The notes under the pieces were generated by a model that did not search any database, had not been told where the DNA came from, and worked only from the letters and a program-made list of their open reading frames with translations. From contig NZ_PZJV01000003.1 in NCBI RefSeq assembly GCF_003206155.1, forward strand, positions 42,625 to 106,624: DNA of 64,000 nucleotides. Reading direction: 5' to 3'. Positions 1 to 9,052 of the stretch are shown one piece after another; position 1 is the first letter of the stretch; each line of letters begins with the position of its first letter. The stretch is from Salinicola halophilus. Its GTDB lineage: Bacteria; Pseudomonadota; Gammaproteobacteria; Pseudomonadales; Halomonadaceae. A program made the translations under genes and the position numbers.

Positions 1-23
1 CGCAGCGGGCGTTTTCGCGTCAA

Positions 24-39
24 GGGGCGCTGGCGCCCC
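24..39 (-). terminator. Candidate hairpin downstream of gntT
   Basis: A 7-bp perfect GC stem (GGGGCGC / GCGCCCC) with a 2-base loop lies just past the stop codon of the gluconate permease. There is no clear U-run after it on the minus strand, so an intrinsic terminator is only a guess. Confidence 0.3.
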
Positions 40-54
40 CTGCGTCTCCGGCGG

Positions 55-1437
55 TCAGACGAACAGGCCGATCAGCAGCGCCATGGCGAGGCCGACGAGA
101 CCGATGATCGTCTCCATCACGGTCCAGCTCTTCAGGGTCTGTGCTTCGGTCAGACCGAAGTAGCGGTTGACCAGCCAGAAGCCGGAGTCGTTGACGTGGC
201 TCAATACCGTGGCGCCGGAGGCGATGGAGATCACGATGAGCCCGAGTACCGGGCCTTCGAGGTTGAGGGTCGAGATGACCGGCGCCATCAGGCCGGCGGC
301 GGTGATCATGGCGACCGTGGCCGAGCCCTGAATCACGCGTACGGCGGTGGAGATGATGAACGCCAGCAGGATCGGCGGCAGCGAGCTGTCCGCCATCAGG
401 TTGCCCATCACCTCGCCGACACCGGAGTCGATCAGTACCTGCTTGAACACCCCGCCGGCACCGGTGACCAGAATGATGATGCCCGCCGGCTCCAGCGCCT
501 TGGTCGCCACTTCCATGACTTTCTCTTTCGCCATGCCGCGACGGATGCCCAGGCAGTAGAATGCCAGCACCGTGGCGAGGATCAGCGCCACGAACGGGTG
601 GCCGAGGAAACCGAGGACCGACGTCAGCGTGCTGCCCTCGGGCATCACCACACCGGAGACGGTGTTGAGCACAATCAGCGCCAGCGGCAGCAGCGTGATC
701 GAGACGATCATGGTGAAACTCGGCAGGTTCTCGGGGTTCCGGGACTCCTCCGGCAGCTCCATGTACTCGGGAATCTGCGCATCGATGTGCTTGCCGATCC
801 AGCGGCCGAACAGCGGCCCGGCGATGATCATCGCCGGCAGGCCCGCCATCGCCCCGAAGAGAATGACGTAGCCGAGATCCGCACCCACCAGCTCGGCCAC
901 CGCGATCGGCCCCGGCGTCGGCGGGATGAACGAGTGCGTCACCGCCAGACCCGCCAGCAGCGGAATGCCGTAGTGGAGCAGCGAACGACCGGTGCGTCGC
1001 GTCAGGGCGTAGATCAGCGGCACCAGGATGATGAAAGCGACGTCGAGGAAGACCGGAATGGCGACCAGAAAACCGGTCAGGCCCATCGCCCACTGCGAGC
1101 GGTCCTCGCCGAAGCGCTTGAGCAGCGTATTGGCGAGACGGTCGACCCCGCCGGAGACCTCGAGCATCTTGCCGAACATGGCGCCGAGACCGACCACCGT
1201 GGCGACGAAGCCGAGCGTACCGCCCATGCCTTTCTCGACCGTGTCCAGCAGCTCGTCGACGCCCATGCCGGCGGCGAGACCGGCGATGAGGCTGACGATG
1301 AGTAGCGACACGAAGGCATGGAGGCGAAGAACGAGTACGAGAACCAGCAGCAGAACGATACTGAGCGCGGCGACCGCGATCAGCCGATAGGTCGGGTCGC
1401 TCAGCAAGACCTGGAAGGGAGCGATGAGGCTTTCCAT
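55..1437 (-). CDS. gntT: Gluconate:H+ symporter, GntP family
   Basis: A 460-residue, very hydrophobic inner-membrane permease of the GntP family, predicted to import D-gluconate with protons. Many consecutive hydrophobic segments fill the protein, and the family-like stretch FIPPTPGPIAVAELVGADLG lies near residue 170. Length matches the usual 440-460 residues. The start ATG follows a weak AGGA. It is divergent from gluconokinase, and a perfect gnt-type operator lies about 100 bp upstream, so GntR repression relieved by gluconate is likely. Substrate could be another aldonate, but the gntK/gntR context favours gluconate. Confidence 0.9.
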   Translation of the reverse strand: MESLIAPFQVLLSDPTYRLIAVAALSIVLLLVLVLVLRLHAFVSLLIVSLIAGLAAGMGVDELLDTVEKGMGGTLGFVATVVGLGAMFGKMLEVSGGVDRLANTLLKRFGEDRSQWAMGLTGFLVAIPVFLDVAFIILVPLIYALTRRTGRSLLHYGIPLLAGLAVTHSFIPPTPGPIAVAELVGADLGYVILFGAMAGLPAMIIAGPLFGRWIGKHIDAQIPEYMELPEESRNPENLPSFTMIVSITLLPLALIVLNTVSGVVMPEGSTLTSVLGFLGHPFVALILATVLAFYCLGIRRGMAKEKVMEVATKALEPAGIIILVTGAGGVFKQVLIDSGVGEVMGNLMADSSLPPILLAFIISTAVRVIQGSATVAMITAAGLMAPVISTLNLEGPVLGLIVISIASGATVLSHVNDSGFWLVNRYFGLTEAQTLKSWTVMETIIGLVGLAMALLIGLFV

Positions 1438-1533
1438 GACGGCGAAAGATCCTGGATTGGAGGCACGGGCGCGCGGCGCGACCCTTAGCCTTTGGTGGCG
1501 TTGTGCTTCGCGGTGGAGTTGGCGAAAATGGAT

Positions 1534-1545
1534 GTTACCGGTAAC
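1534..1545. promoter_or_regulatory. GntR operator (gnt box) between gntT and gntK
   Basis: The perfect palindrome GTTACCGGTAAC is centred in the divergent gntT/gntK promoter region. It matches the core of the E. coli GntR site (ATGTTACCGATAACAT-like). The same 12-mer occurs upstream of the LacI-type regulator at 3339-3350, which supports a local GntR regulon. Confidence 0.85.
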
Positions 1546-1679
1546 AAGACTAGAACAACAATGCGCCTAAAGACGTAGAGACAGGGCGTGGGTTGCCGGT
1601 TACGCATGATCCATCATTCGAGCATCGCCGCGATCCGCTCCGGATTCCGGCACCGACCCTCGCAGCAAGAGTCAGGCGC

Positions 1680-2222
1680 ATGAAAGCACAACACGGACAC
1701 CGCATCGTCGTCATGGGCGTATCCAGCTGTGGCAAGACGGAGATCGGCAAACAGCTGGCGGAGAAGCTCGACGGTCGCTTCATCGATGGCGATAACTACC
1801 ATTCGAAAGCGAACGTCGAGAAGATGGCTCGCGGCGAACCGCTCGACGACGACGACCGCGCCGGCTGGCTCCAGCGGCTGAGCGAGCTGATCGGCGACGC
1901 CCGAGACAACGGCGAGACGCTGGTCGTGGGCTGTTCCTCGCTCAAGCGGCGCTATCGCGACACCTTGAGAACGGGCGACGACCATCTGGCGTTCGTCTTT
2001 CTCGAAGGCACCCGAGAGCTGCTGCTGCAGCGTATCCAGTCCCGCGAGGATCACTTCTTTAAGGGCGAAGCGATGCTCGACAGCCAGCTCGCCACCTTGG
2101 AGGCGCCGAAATCCGACGAGGCCGTGACGGTGGACATCGCCGGGACCATCGATGAAGTCGTGGATCAGGCGGCGAAAGGGCTGGAAGCGCGCTACCGGCG
2201 TCTGGGCGAGGACGAGGTCTAG
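1680..2222 (+). CDS. gntK: Gluconokinase
   Basis: A 180-residue cytoplasmic kinase that phosphorylates gluconate to 6-phosphogluconate with ATP. The P-loop GVSSCGKT sits at about residues 13-20, followed by the family segment DGDNYHS and LVVGCSSLKRRYR in mid-protein. I chose the ATG at 1680 because it places the P-loop where short GntK proteins (about 175 residues) have it; upstream in-frame starts would add about 29 low-homology residues. It is divergent from the permease across a shared operator. With zwf further on it feeds 6-phosphogluconate to the Entner-Doudoroff or pentose phosphate route. Confidence 0.92.
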   Translation: MKAQHGHRIVVMGVSSCGKTEIGKQLAEKLDGRFIDGDNYHSKANVEKMARGEPLDDDDRAGWLQRLSELIGDARDNGETLVVGCSSLKRRYRDTLRTGDDHLAFVFLEGTRELLLQRIQSREDHFFKGEAMLDSQLATLEAPKSDEAVTVDIAGTIDEVVDQAAKGLEARYRRLGEDEV

Positions 2223-2260
2223 TCGCGCGCTCCCTGCGACGAGCGTCGGAGACGCAAGGC

Positions 2261-3268
2261 CTAGAGACTGCCGTTGGTGCGGATCTCGAAGCCCATGTCC
2301 TCGCTCGCCGGGCGTTTCGGCGCCCCGCCCAGCCGGGCCAGCAGCCGCTCGGCGATCGTCTCGCCGATCCGTCGGCGCGGGGTGACCACGGTCGCCAGCA
2401 TCGGGGTCGTCGCCTCGACGATGTCGAGTCCATTGAAGCCCGCCAGTGACAGCGCCTGTGGCACTTCCAGCCGGCGGCGCTGACACTCGAACAGCGCTCC
2501 CGCCGCGAGATCGTCGTTGTTGCAGAAGATGCCGTCGAGCGGCGGCCAGCGGTCGAGCATTGAGGCCAGCATCTCGCCGCCGAGACGATAGGTCGACGGG
2601 TGCGATGTGGTCAGGCAGTGCTCGGTCGACAGGCCCGCCTCGCGTAGCGCCGACTCCCAGCCCGCCATGCGCAGCTGGGTGCGGTGATCCATGCGCGCCG
2701 CCAGAAAGCCGATGCGTTGCCGGCCGCGTTCGATCAGGGCCCGCGTCATCGCCGCGCCGGCGGCGGTCTGGTCCAGCCCGACGTTGATGTCGATGGGCGT
2801 ATCAGTGAGCTCCAGCGTCTCCACCACCGGCACGTCGGCGCAGGTGAGCAGATGCCGCGCGTGCTCGGTATGGCGGGTGCCGGGCAGGATCAGCGCATCC
2901 ACGCCGAAGCGCAGATAGGTATCGATCAGCCGCTCCTCCTCGAGAAACGAATACCCCGTGTGTCCGATCAGTACCTGATAGCCCGCCGGGCCGAGACCCT
3001 CCTCGATGCCGCGCTGGATCTCCGAGAACACCGCGTTGGAGAGCGAGGGGATCAGCAGCGCCACGCTATGGCTGCAACCGCTCGCCAGCGCGCCGGCGAT
3101 ATGGTTGGGGATGTAGCCGAGCGCCTTGGCCGCTGACTCGATCCGCGCCCGCAGCGGCGCCGAGACCCGCTGCGGTTCGCGCAGCGCCCGCGACACGGTG
3201 ATCTTGGTGACGCCGACACGGTCGGCGATGTCCTGCAGGGTGACTCGCCCCGACGAGCGACGCGGCAT
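2261..3268 (-). CDS. gntR: LacI-family repressor of gluconate genes
   Basis: A 335-residue LacI/GalR regulator. The N-terminal helix-turn-helix (TLQDIADRVGVTKITVSRAL, about residues 9-28) is followed by the family hinge and a periplasmic-binding-like effector domain (TPIDINVGLDQTAAGAAMT near residue 165). It lies convergent to gntK, 38 bp from that gene's stop. A perfect GTTACCGGTAAC operator lies 71 bp before its start, suggesting autoregulation. By family knowledge gluconate would release it from the operators; the effector is inferred from neighbours. Confidence 0.88.
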   Translation of the reverse strand: MPRRSSGRVTLQDIADRVGVTKITVSRALREPQRVSAPLRARIESAAKALGYIPNHIAGALASGCSHSVALLIPSLSNAVFSEIQRGIEEGLGPAGYQVLIGHTGYSFLEEERLIDTYLRFGVDALILPGTRHTEHARHLLTCADVPVVETLELTDTPIDINVGLDQTAAGAAMTRALIERGRQRIGFLAARMDHRTQLRMAGWESALREAGLSTEHCLTTSHPSTYRLGGEMLASMLDRWPPLDGIFCNNDDLAAGALFECQRRRLEVPQALSLAGFNGLDIVEATTPMLATVVTPRRRIGETIAERLLARLGGAPKRPASEDMGFEIRTNGSL

Positions 3269-3338
3269 GGGCTCTCCGTGAAGTTCTTGTGGTCCTGGGC
3301 CGGCGCGTTGCGATGTCGAAGCGATCGCGAAAGCGAGT

Positions 3339-3350
3339 GTTACCGGTAAC
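3339..3350. promoter_or_regulatory. Second gnt box, upstream of gntR
   Basis: The palindrome GTTACCGGTAAC is identical to the one at 1534-1545 and lies 71 bp upstream of the gntR start, between gntR and lysO. It suggests autoregulation. The rest of the 240-bp gap (3269-3508) shows no gene. Confidence 0.8.
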
Positions 3351-3508
3351 GCGAGAGCCTATCACGGAGGTTGTAACCCCCGCCGTTGGGCCTTGGTCCA
3401 ATGGGGCCGGTGTCGCCCCGGCGCGGTGGGCGACGCCGCCGAGCGGTGGCAGCAAGGTGCGCCGACAAAGCCGAATGAAGTGCGCCGACAACGCCCGGCG
3501 AGGCGCGC

Positions 3509-4438
3509 TTAGAAAGAGAGCAGAAAGAGCGTCAGCGGCGGCGAGAGCAGCGACAGCAGAAAACCGCTGACGATGGCGACCGGCACGCAACTGATGCCGC
3601 CGTACTGCTGGATGACCGGCAGGGTGAAGTCCATCGACGTCGCGCCGCTGTAGCCCACCGCGAGCGGCACCGCACGGCGAATGAACAGCGGCACCAGCAG
3701 AAACGCCACCAGCTCTCGTGCCAGATCGTTGAAGAACGCCGCCCCGCCGAGCACCGGCCCGAGCTGATCGCCGATCAGGATGCCCGACAGCGAATACCAG
3801 CCGAAGCCGGCGGCCATCGCCATGCCGTGATTCCAAGGCAGCGACAGCAGCGGCGCGGCGATCAGTCCGGCGATCATCGAGCTTGCGAAGACGCCAACCG
3901 CGATGGCGAGTCCCAGCCGGTTGAGCAGGATCTGGCGCAGCCCGAGCCCCGAGTTACGCAGTTGACAGCCGATCAGCGCGAGCAGGACGTAGAGCGCCCA
4001 GGTGGCCAGCGTTTCCGCCGCGGCGGCCGGGTGCCAGCCGGCGAGCTGGATGGCGGCGCCGACCAGTACCCCGAGTAGGACCACGCCGGCCAGCAGCAGC
4101 GAGCCCTTCATCGCCTGCCACTTGTCGCCGGCAGCCGGGGCGTCGTGCCCCTCGATACGCTCGACCCGCGCGAACCGGTAGCGGCCCAGCCACGCAAGGA
4201 CGGCGAGGTTGAGCGGCGAGATGATCGCAAACAGCGTCAGCGCCGTGGTGCCGATGCGCGAGAGCTGGCCGAGAAGGTCGTTCATGGCGCCGAGACCGAG
4301 TCCCATCAAGAACAGAATGACGTAGACCGAGGCGTTGACGCCGCTGTCGATACCGCGCTTGATGCGCTCGTCGCGTAGCGGAATCAGATAGCCCACGACC
4401 AGCGGCAGCAGTATCCACAAAAGCCCCAGCAGCATCAC
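3509..4438 (-). CDS. lysO: LysO-family (DUF340) lysine exporter
   Basis: A 309-residue inner-membrane protein with about eight hydrophobic segments. It matches the LysO (YbjE) family, in which E. coli LysO exports L-lysine and its toxic analogue thialysine. Family-like stretches include RDERIKRGIDSGVNASVY near residue 22 and GWYSLSGILIGDQLGP near residue 214. Length fits the family (about 300). It stands alone on the minus strand upstream of gntR, with no obvious operon partner. Substrate is by family and not proven. Confidence 0.85.
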   Translation of the reverse strand: MMLLGLLWILLPLVVGYLIPLRDERIKRGIDSGVNASVYVILFLMGLGLGAMNDLLGQLSRIGTTALTLFAIISPLNLAVLAWLGRYRFARVERIEGHDAPAAGDKWQAMKGSLLLAGVVLLGVLVGAAIQLAGWHPAAAAETLATWALYVLLALIGCQLRNSGLGLRQILLNRLGLAIAVGVFASSMIAGLIAAPLLSLPWNHGMAMAAGFGWYSLSGILIGDQLGPVLGGAAFFNDLARELVAFLLVPLFIRRAVPLAVGYSGATSMDFTLPVIQQYGGISCVPVAIVSGFLLSLLSPPLTLFLLSF

Positions 4439-4469
4439 GCCCTCCCTCGGCAGTTCACATGACGAAAAA

Positions 4470-4496
4470 ACGGACGCCGCGTGAAGCGGCGTCCGT
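4470..4496 (-). terminator. Rho-independent terminator after the DUF3108 gene
   Basis: An 11-bp perfect stem (ACGGACGCCGC with its complement, loop GTGAA) is followed on the minus strand by six T residues. It lies 97 bp past the stop of the DUF3108 gene and 32 bp before lysO, so it isolates the two transcription units. Confidence 0.88.
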
Positions 4497-4592
4497 TGAA
4501 GATCAAGACTTTAGAAGATTCGAATGCGCCGGGGAAGAGGGAAGCGTCCGGTCATCGGCGGGGCCAGATTCGCGCTATCGTCGTTCAGGCGC

Positions 4593-5267
4593 TCATTCGC
4601 CGCTCAGGCTGACCTCGTTCAGCGTGAGCTGACTGGTCTGTTCCCCGTCACGTACGTAGCGGCTACCCAGCAGCAGACTCGGGATCTTGCGATGGAAGGT
4701 GAGATAGAGATGGCGATCCCGCTTCTCCGGGTCCCAGGTGTCCACCGTCACTCCCGTAAAATCGCCGGCGGGCGTTCCGACCTCCGCCTTGTCGGTGACG
4801 CGGTAGAGAAGCGTCTTCTCGCGGCCCTTGTGGTCCTGATATTTCAGCTCGCAGGGCGAGACCTGGGGGTTGGCGCAGCGTGCCGTCGGCGCCTGCCGGG
4901 AGAGCATGAAGATCGCCGTCTGACGGTCCGGCAGCTCGGCGAGATCGTCTTCGTCGAGCCGGTAGTCGCCGCCGATGCCCAGCAGCGAATAGCCGCTGCG
5001 GTAGTCGAGCGCCTCGACCGTCTCGTTCTCGACCGCGAAGCGGCTGCGCTCCTCGCCGCTGGCGACCTTGATGCTCGCCTCCATCTCGCTCTGCCAGACC
5101 GAGCCCTGGTGCGACAGCGTGTGGGTGATCCCCACGGTCGGCCAGCCGTCGACGTCCAGCGAATAGTGCGCCGTGAAAGGTTGCGGGGCCGATGCCGCCA
5201 GCGCGCTCGTGCAGCAGGCGAACAGCAGCAGCGCGACCGCACCACTGCGAGAAAAGGCTCGTTTCAT
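4593..5267 (-). CDS. DUF3108 domain periplasmic protein
   Basis: A 224-residue secreted protein. It begins with a typical Sec signal peptide (KR, hydrophobic core, cleavage near ALA-A at residues 23-25) and continues as a beta-rich DUF3108-like domain starting at FTAHYSLDVDGWPTVGITH. Several family-like segments follow (GDFTGVTVDTWDPEKRDR, LYLTFHRKIPSLLLGSRYVR). Two Cys (CANPQVSPC, about 140-147) could form a disulfide. A clear AAGGAG precedes the ATG, and a strong terminator follows. Function unknown; a periplasmic or outer-membrane-associated role is inferred from the signal alone. Confidence 0.78.
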   Translation of the reverse strand: MKRAFSRSGAVALLLFACCTSALAASAPQPFTAHYSLDVDGWPTVGITHTLSHQGSVWQSEMEASIKVASGEERSRFAVENETVEALDYRSGYSLLGIGGDYRLDEDDLAELPDRQTAIFMLSRQAPTARCANPQVSPCELKYQDHKGREKTLLYRVTDKAEVGTPAGDFTGVTVDTWDPEKRDRHLYLTFHRKIPSLLLGSRYVRDGEQTSQLTLNEVSLSGE

Positions 5268-5446
5268 CGAAGACTCCTTGGCAATGGGCGTTGGAACACA
5301 CAGCCTAGCGCCGGGTTCCTTTCGCCTCGACCTCGTTGCCGGTGAGTGAGTGAACGTGTTGCGGCGCCCGCGGCCGAGATCGCGCGCTTTTTGCGTCGTC
5401 CGGACGGCAGCGCAGGCCTGTCAGCGTGGGGGTGGCCAGACGAAAA

Positions 5447-5466
5447 AAGGGGCCCGAAGGCCCCTT
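5447..5466 (-). terminator. Rho-independent terminator of gcd
   Basis: The stem AAGGGGCC / GGCCCCTT with a 4-base loop is followed on the minus strand by a six-T run. It lies about 30 bp after the gcd stop codon. The remaining gap to the DUF3108 gene shows no further structure. Confidence 0.87.
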
Positions 5467-5495
5467 GGAGAGTCGCTACCCTTCGAACGGCGCGG

Positions 5496-7928
5496 TCAGT
5501 CCTGATCCGGCAGCGCGTAGGCGACCACGTAGTCGCCGCGATCCGGCGACTGCCGCGCTCCGCCCGCCGAGATGATCACGTACTGCTTGCCGGTCTCCGG
5601 CGAGACATAGGAGATCGGCGTGCCCTGGCTGCCCACGGGCAGACGCGCTTTCCAGAGCTGCTCGCCCGTGGCGGAGTCGAAGGCGCGCAGCCAGTAGTCC
5701 TGCGTCGCGGCGAAGAAGGTCAGCCCACCCTGCGTGGTCATCGAACCACCGATGGTCGGCATGCCGATGGGGATCGGCAGGTGCATCTTCTGGCCGAACA
5801 GCTGGGTGTCCTGCACCGTGCCTAGCGGCACTTCCCAGTTCACGCTGCGCGTTTTCATGTCGATCGACGTCAGCGAACCGAACGGCGGCTCCTGGCAGGG
5901 AATGCCCAGCGGCGACAGGAAGCGATCCTTGATGACCGAATAGGGCGTGCCCTTGAGCGGTACCGCACCCATGCCGGCGTTCACCGACTCGTCGCCGTCC
6001 GACGCCTCGGCGCCCTCGTCCTGGGGTTCCATGTGGACGTACAGGCCGAGGCGCATGTCATTGACATACAGCGTGTCGGCGGTGGGATCAAAAGAGACGC
6101 CGCCCCAGTTCATGCCGCCCAGCGAGCCGGGGAAAGAGAGCGAGTAGTCGGTATCCGGCGCGGTATAGAGCCCTTCGTAGCGATAGCCCTTGAAGATGTA
6201 GCGGCACATCAGTTGATCGAAGGGCGTCGCGCCCCACATGTCGGCTTCGGTCAGCGTCTGCGCACCGATCTGCGGCATGCCCACGGAGAGCGGCTGCTTG
6301 AGCGCATAGTTCTCGTTGGGGATGCTGGCCGGCTTGACGTCCTTCTCGACGACCTCGGTCAGCGGCTCGCCGGTGAGTCGGTCGAGCACGAAGATCTGTC
6401 CGGCCTTGGTGCCGAAGGTCAGTGCCGGCGTCGTGCTGCCGTCTTCCTCGGGAAAGTCGATCAGCGTCGGCTGCATCGGTACGTCGAAATCCCACAGATC
6501 GTGGTGCACGGTCTGGTAGCGCCACTTTTCGTCACCCGTGGTCGCGTCGAGCGCCAGCATGGTGGCGCCGTATTCCTCGTCTTCGGGCGAGCGCTTCGCG
6601 CCCCATAGATCGACCGCGGCGCTGCCGACCGGCATGAACACCGTGTTCGACCAGGCATCGAAGGTCATCGGCGCCCACACGTTGGGGGTCGAGCGCGCAT
6701 AGATCTCGTCCCCGCTCGGCGCCTCGCGCTGCGCCGGGTTGCCCGGATCGAAGGCCCACTTCATCTCGCCGGTCATCACGTCGAAGCCGCGCATCACGCC
6801 GCCGGGCATGTCGAGGGCGACGTTGTCGGCGACACGGCCGCCCACCACGACCGTGGTACCGGCCACCAGCGGCGTTGAGGTCATCGAATACAGCGGCGAT
6901 TCGGCGTTACCCAGATGTTGCTTGAGATCGATGGTGCCCTCGTCGCCGAAGCCGGCGCAGAGTTCGCCGGTGTCGGTATTCAGGGCGACCAGCTGGGCGT
7001 CGATGGTATTCATGAAGATGCGTCGCGGACACGCCATGTCGGTCGAGGTGTCGACCGGCGTCACCGGGGTGGAATCCGGCGCCTGCGGCTGCGTGAGCGG
7101 CTGGTCGGCGTCGAAATAGGCCAGGCCACGGCAGCGCACCCACGTCTTGGTATCGGTGGGGAACTCGTGCCGCCACTGCTCTTCACCGCTGGTCGCATCG
7201 ACGGAGATGACGGTGTTGGACGCGGTGCAAAGATAGACGGAATTGCCCACCTGCAGCGGCGTGTTCTGATCTTCCAGGCTGCTGCCGCCCGAGCTGATCG
7301 GCGTCTCGCCGGTGCGGAAGGTCCAGGCGACCTCCAACTCGTCGACGTTGTCGCGGTTGATCTGGTCGAGGGCCGCGAAGCGATTCTGATCGCCGCCGCT
7401 GCCGTAGTGATCCCAGTTCTGCTGGCGCGTGGCGTCGGTGACCGCCGTCTTGCCGGTATCGGCAACCGCGTTATGAATGCCGTGCGGCTGGAACATGCCC
7501 CAGGTCATGCCGGCGATAGCGAGTAGCGCAACGCCCGCAGCCCCCAGGCTCAGCCCCTTGCGGCTCTGATAGCCCGCGCGCTTGAGCAGCAGCGGCTGAA
7601 GCAGCAGCAGTACGAACAGAATGCAGAGGAAGGCAAAAAGGCGCGCGTGAAGCGCCCAGAAATCGAGCCCGGCTTCCCAGAACGCCCAGATGACCGTGGC
7701 GATGAAAGCGATCAGGTAAATAGCCAGCGCCATGACGCCACCGCGGACGATCTCCACGCCGGTGGCCAGCAGGGCCAGGCCCATGAGCAGGTAGTACCAG
7801 CTACCGCCACGACCGATCAGCATACCCCCGCCGACCGCGAGCCCCAGACCGAGCAGCGCGATGACTGCGCCAATCAGTATCAGCAATAGGCGGGCAGGGG
7901 TGGAGACACCCCTCTCTTTTCTTTTCAT
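5496..7928 (-). CDS. gcd: Membrane-bound PQQ-dependent glucose dehydrogenase
   Basis: An 810-residue quinoprotein (E. coli Gcd is about 800) that oxidises glucose to gluconolactone on the periplasmic face and passes electrons to ubiquinone. The first about 150 residues carry five hydrophobic segments; the rest is a PQQ beta-propeller beginning near NWDHYGSGGDQNRFAALDQI. The HHDLWDFDVP segment holds the expected catalytic Asp region, and GSLGGMNWGG is typical of the family. The start is preceded by only a weak GAG. A CRISPR array in the same orientation ends 76 bp upstream, so its promoter must be very close, within the array, or shared. It fits functionally with gntT/gntK. Confidence 0.95.
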   Translation of the reverse strand: MKRKERGVSTPARLLLILIGAVIALLGLGLAVGGGMLIGRGGSWYYLLMGLALLATGVEIVRGGVMALAIYLIAFIATVIWAFWEAGLDFWALHARLFAFLCILFVLLLLQPLLLKRAGYQSRKGLSLGAAGVALLAIAGMTWGMFQPHGIHNAVADTGKTAVTDATRQQNWDHYGSGGDQNRFAALDQINRDNVDELEVAWTFRTGETPISSGGSSLEDQNTPLQVGNSVYLCTASNTVISVDATSGEEQWRHEFPTDTKTWVRCRGLAYFDADQPLTQPQAPDSTPVTPVDTSTDMACPRRIFMNTIDAQLVALNTDTGELCAGFGDEGTIDLKQHLGNAESPLYSMTSTPLVAGTTVVVGGRVADNVALDMPGGVMRGFDVMTGEMKWAFDPGNPAQREAPSGDEIYARSTPNVWAPMTFDAWSNTVFMPVGSAAVDLWGAKRSPEDEEYGATMLALDATTGDEKWRYQTVHHDLWDFDVPMQPTLIDFPEEDGSTTPALTFGTKAGQIFVLDRLTGEPLTEVVEKDVKPASIPNENYALKQPLSVGMPQIGAQTLTEADMWGATPFDQLMCRYIFKGYRYEGLYTAPDTDYSLSFPGSLGGMNWGGVSFDPTADTLYVNDMRLGLYVHMEPQDEGAEASDGDESVNAGMGAVPLKGTPYSVIKDRFLSPLGIPCQEPPFGSLTSIDMKTRSVNWEVPLGTVQDTQLFGQKMHLPIPIGMPTIGGSMTTQGGLTFFAATQDYWLRAFDSATGEQLWKARLPVGSQGTPISYVSPETGKQYVIISAGGARQSPDRGDYVVAYALPDQD

Positions 7929-8004
7929 CTCTGGAATCCCTTGATGTGAGCGGGCGGGATTCTAGCGGAAAAGACGCGACGCCAGCGACCGCGGCCACAT
8001 TCGT

Positions 8005-9052
8005 TTTCTGAGCTGCCTGTGCGGCAGCGAACTGCTCGGTTTGCGTGTAGAACGCATCGTGGTATTTCTGAGCTGCCTGTGCGGCAGCGAACAACGGGTA
8101 AGAGAACCTGCATCGCTGCCTCCATTTCTGAGCTGCCTGTGCGGCAGCGAACTATCACTAACTATGTTGGGACGAGTCTGGATATTTCTGAGCTGCCTGT
8201 GCGGCAGCGAACATGCCTGGCGGGCCGAGTTCGGCTGCGACTGGTTTCTGAGCTGCCTGTGCGGCAGCGAACGGGATTCAGTGCGCCTGACGCTGCATTG
8301 ACATTTTCTGAGCTGCCTGTGCGGCAGCGAACGCGTCAGCAGCATTACACGTCTGATACGATTGTTTCTGAGCTGCCTGTGCGGCAGCGAACTGGAGTAG
8401 TCCCATGCGTCACCCCATCCTGTATTTCTGAGCTGCCTGTGCGGCAGCGAACGTGAGCGTAGCGAATAGAGCCCGCCCCCTAAGTTTCTGAGCTGCCTGT
8501 GCGGCAGCGAACTGCCGCGCCCGGCGCGGCGGACATGCTTTGATTTTCTGAGCTGCCTGTGCGGCAGCGAACCTCGAGCGTTCCTACCGCAACGCCAGCG
8601 ATGCTTTCTGAGCTGCCTGTGCGGCAGCGAACCTCCCCACGACTCACGGCCCGCCATCTCTATTTTTCTGAGCTGCCTGTGCGGCAGCGAACTCCGTGCT
8701 TGTTTCTCCCTTCTTCAGCTTTAATTTCTGAGCTGCCTGTGCGGCAGCGAACAGTTTCAGGCATGGATCGACTGGCGCCAAGAGTTTCTGAGCTGCCTGT
8801 GCGGCAGCGAACATAATGTAATTGAGGTTAATATTGATGATAATTTTCTGAGCTGCCTGTGCGGCAGCGAACTCATCTCAAGCACTACGCCTCTTTGTCC
8901 TATGTTTCTGAGCTGCCTGTGCGGCAGCGAACGAAGACCAGGCGCCTTCTGCGAAATTGGCGAATTTCTGAGCTGCCTGTGCGGCAGCGAACACACCAGC
9001 CTCGACAGCCGCGTCGAGTCCGCCTTTCTGAGCTGCCTGTGCGGCAGCGAAC
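8005..9052 (-). CRISPR. Type I-F CRISPR array, 18 repeats and 17 spacers
   Basis: Eighteen 28-bp repeats start at 8005 and recur every 60 bp exactly, the last at 9025-9052, so all 17 spacers are 32 bp. All repeats are identical. In the likely transcript sense (minus strand) the repeat runs GTTCGCTGCCGCAC... and ends ...CAGCTCAGAAA, close to the Pseudomonas/E. coli I-F consensus. It contains the Cas6f-type hairpin GCTGCC-TGTGC-GGCAGC. Repeat and spacer lengths (28/32) are those of type I-F. The leader is therefore on the right. No cas gene is present in the window. Spacers differ from one another; one (8833-8844 region) is strikingly AT-rich. Confidence 0.97.

Noticed and set aside
1585-1600. 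A third gnt box near 1590 (GGTTACGC half-site)
   Set aside because: Only one half matches, so it falls short of the two perfect 12-mers at 1534 and 3339.
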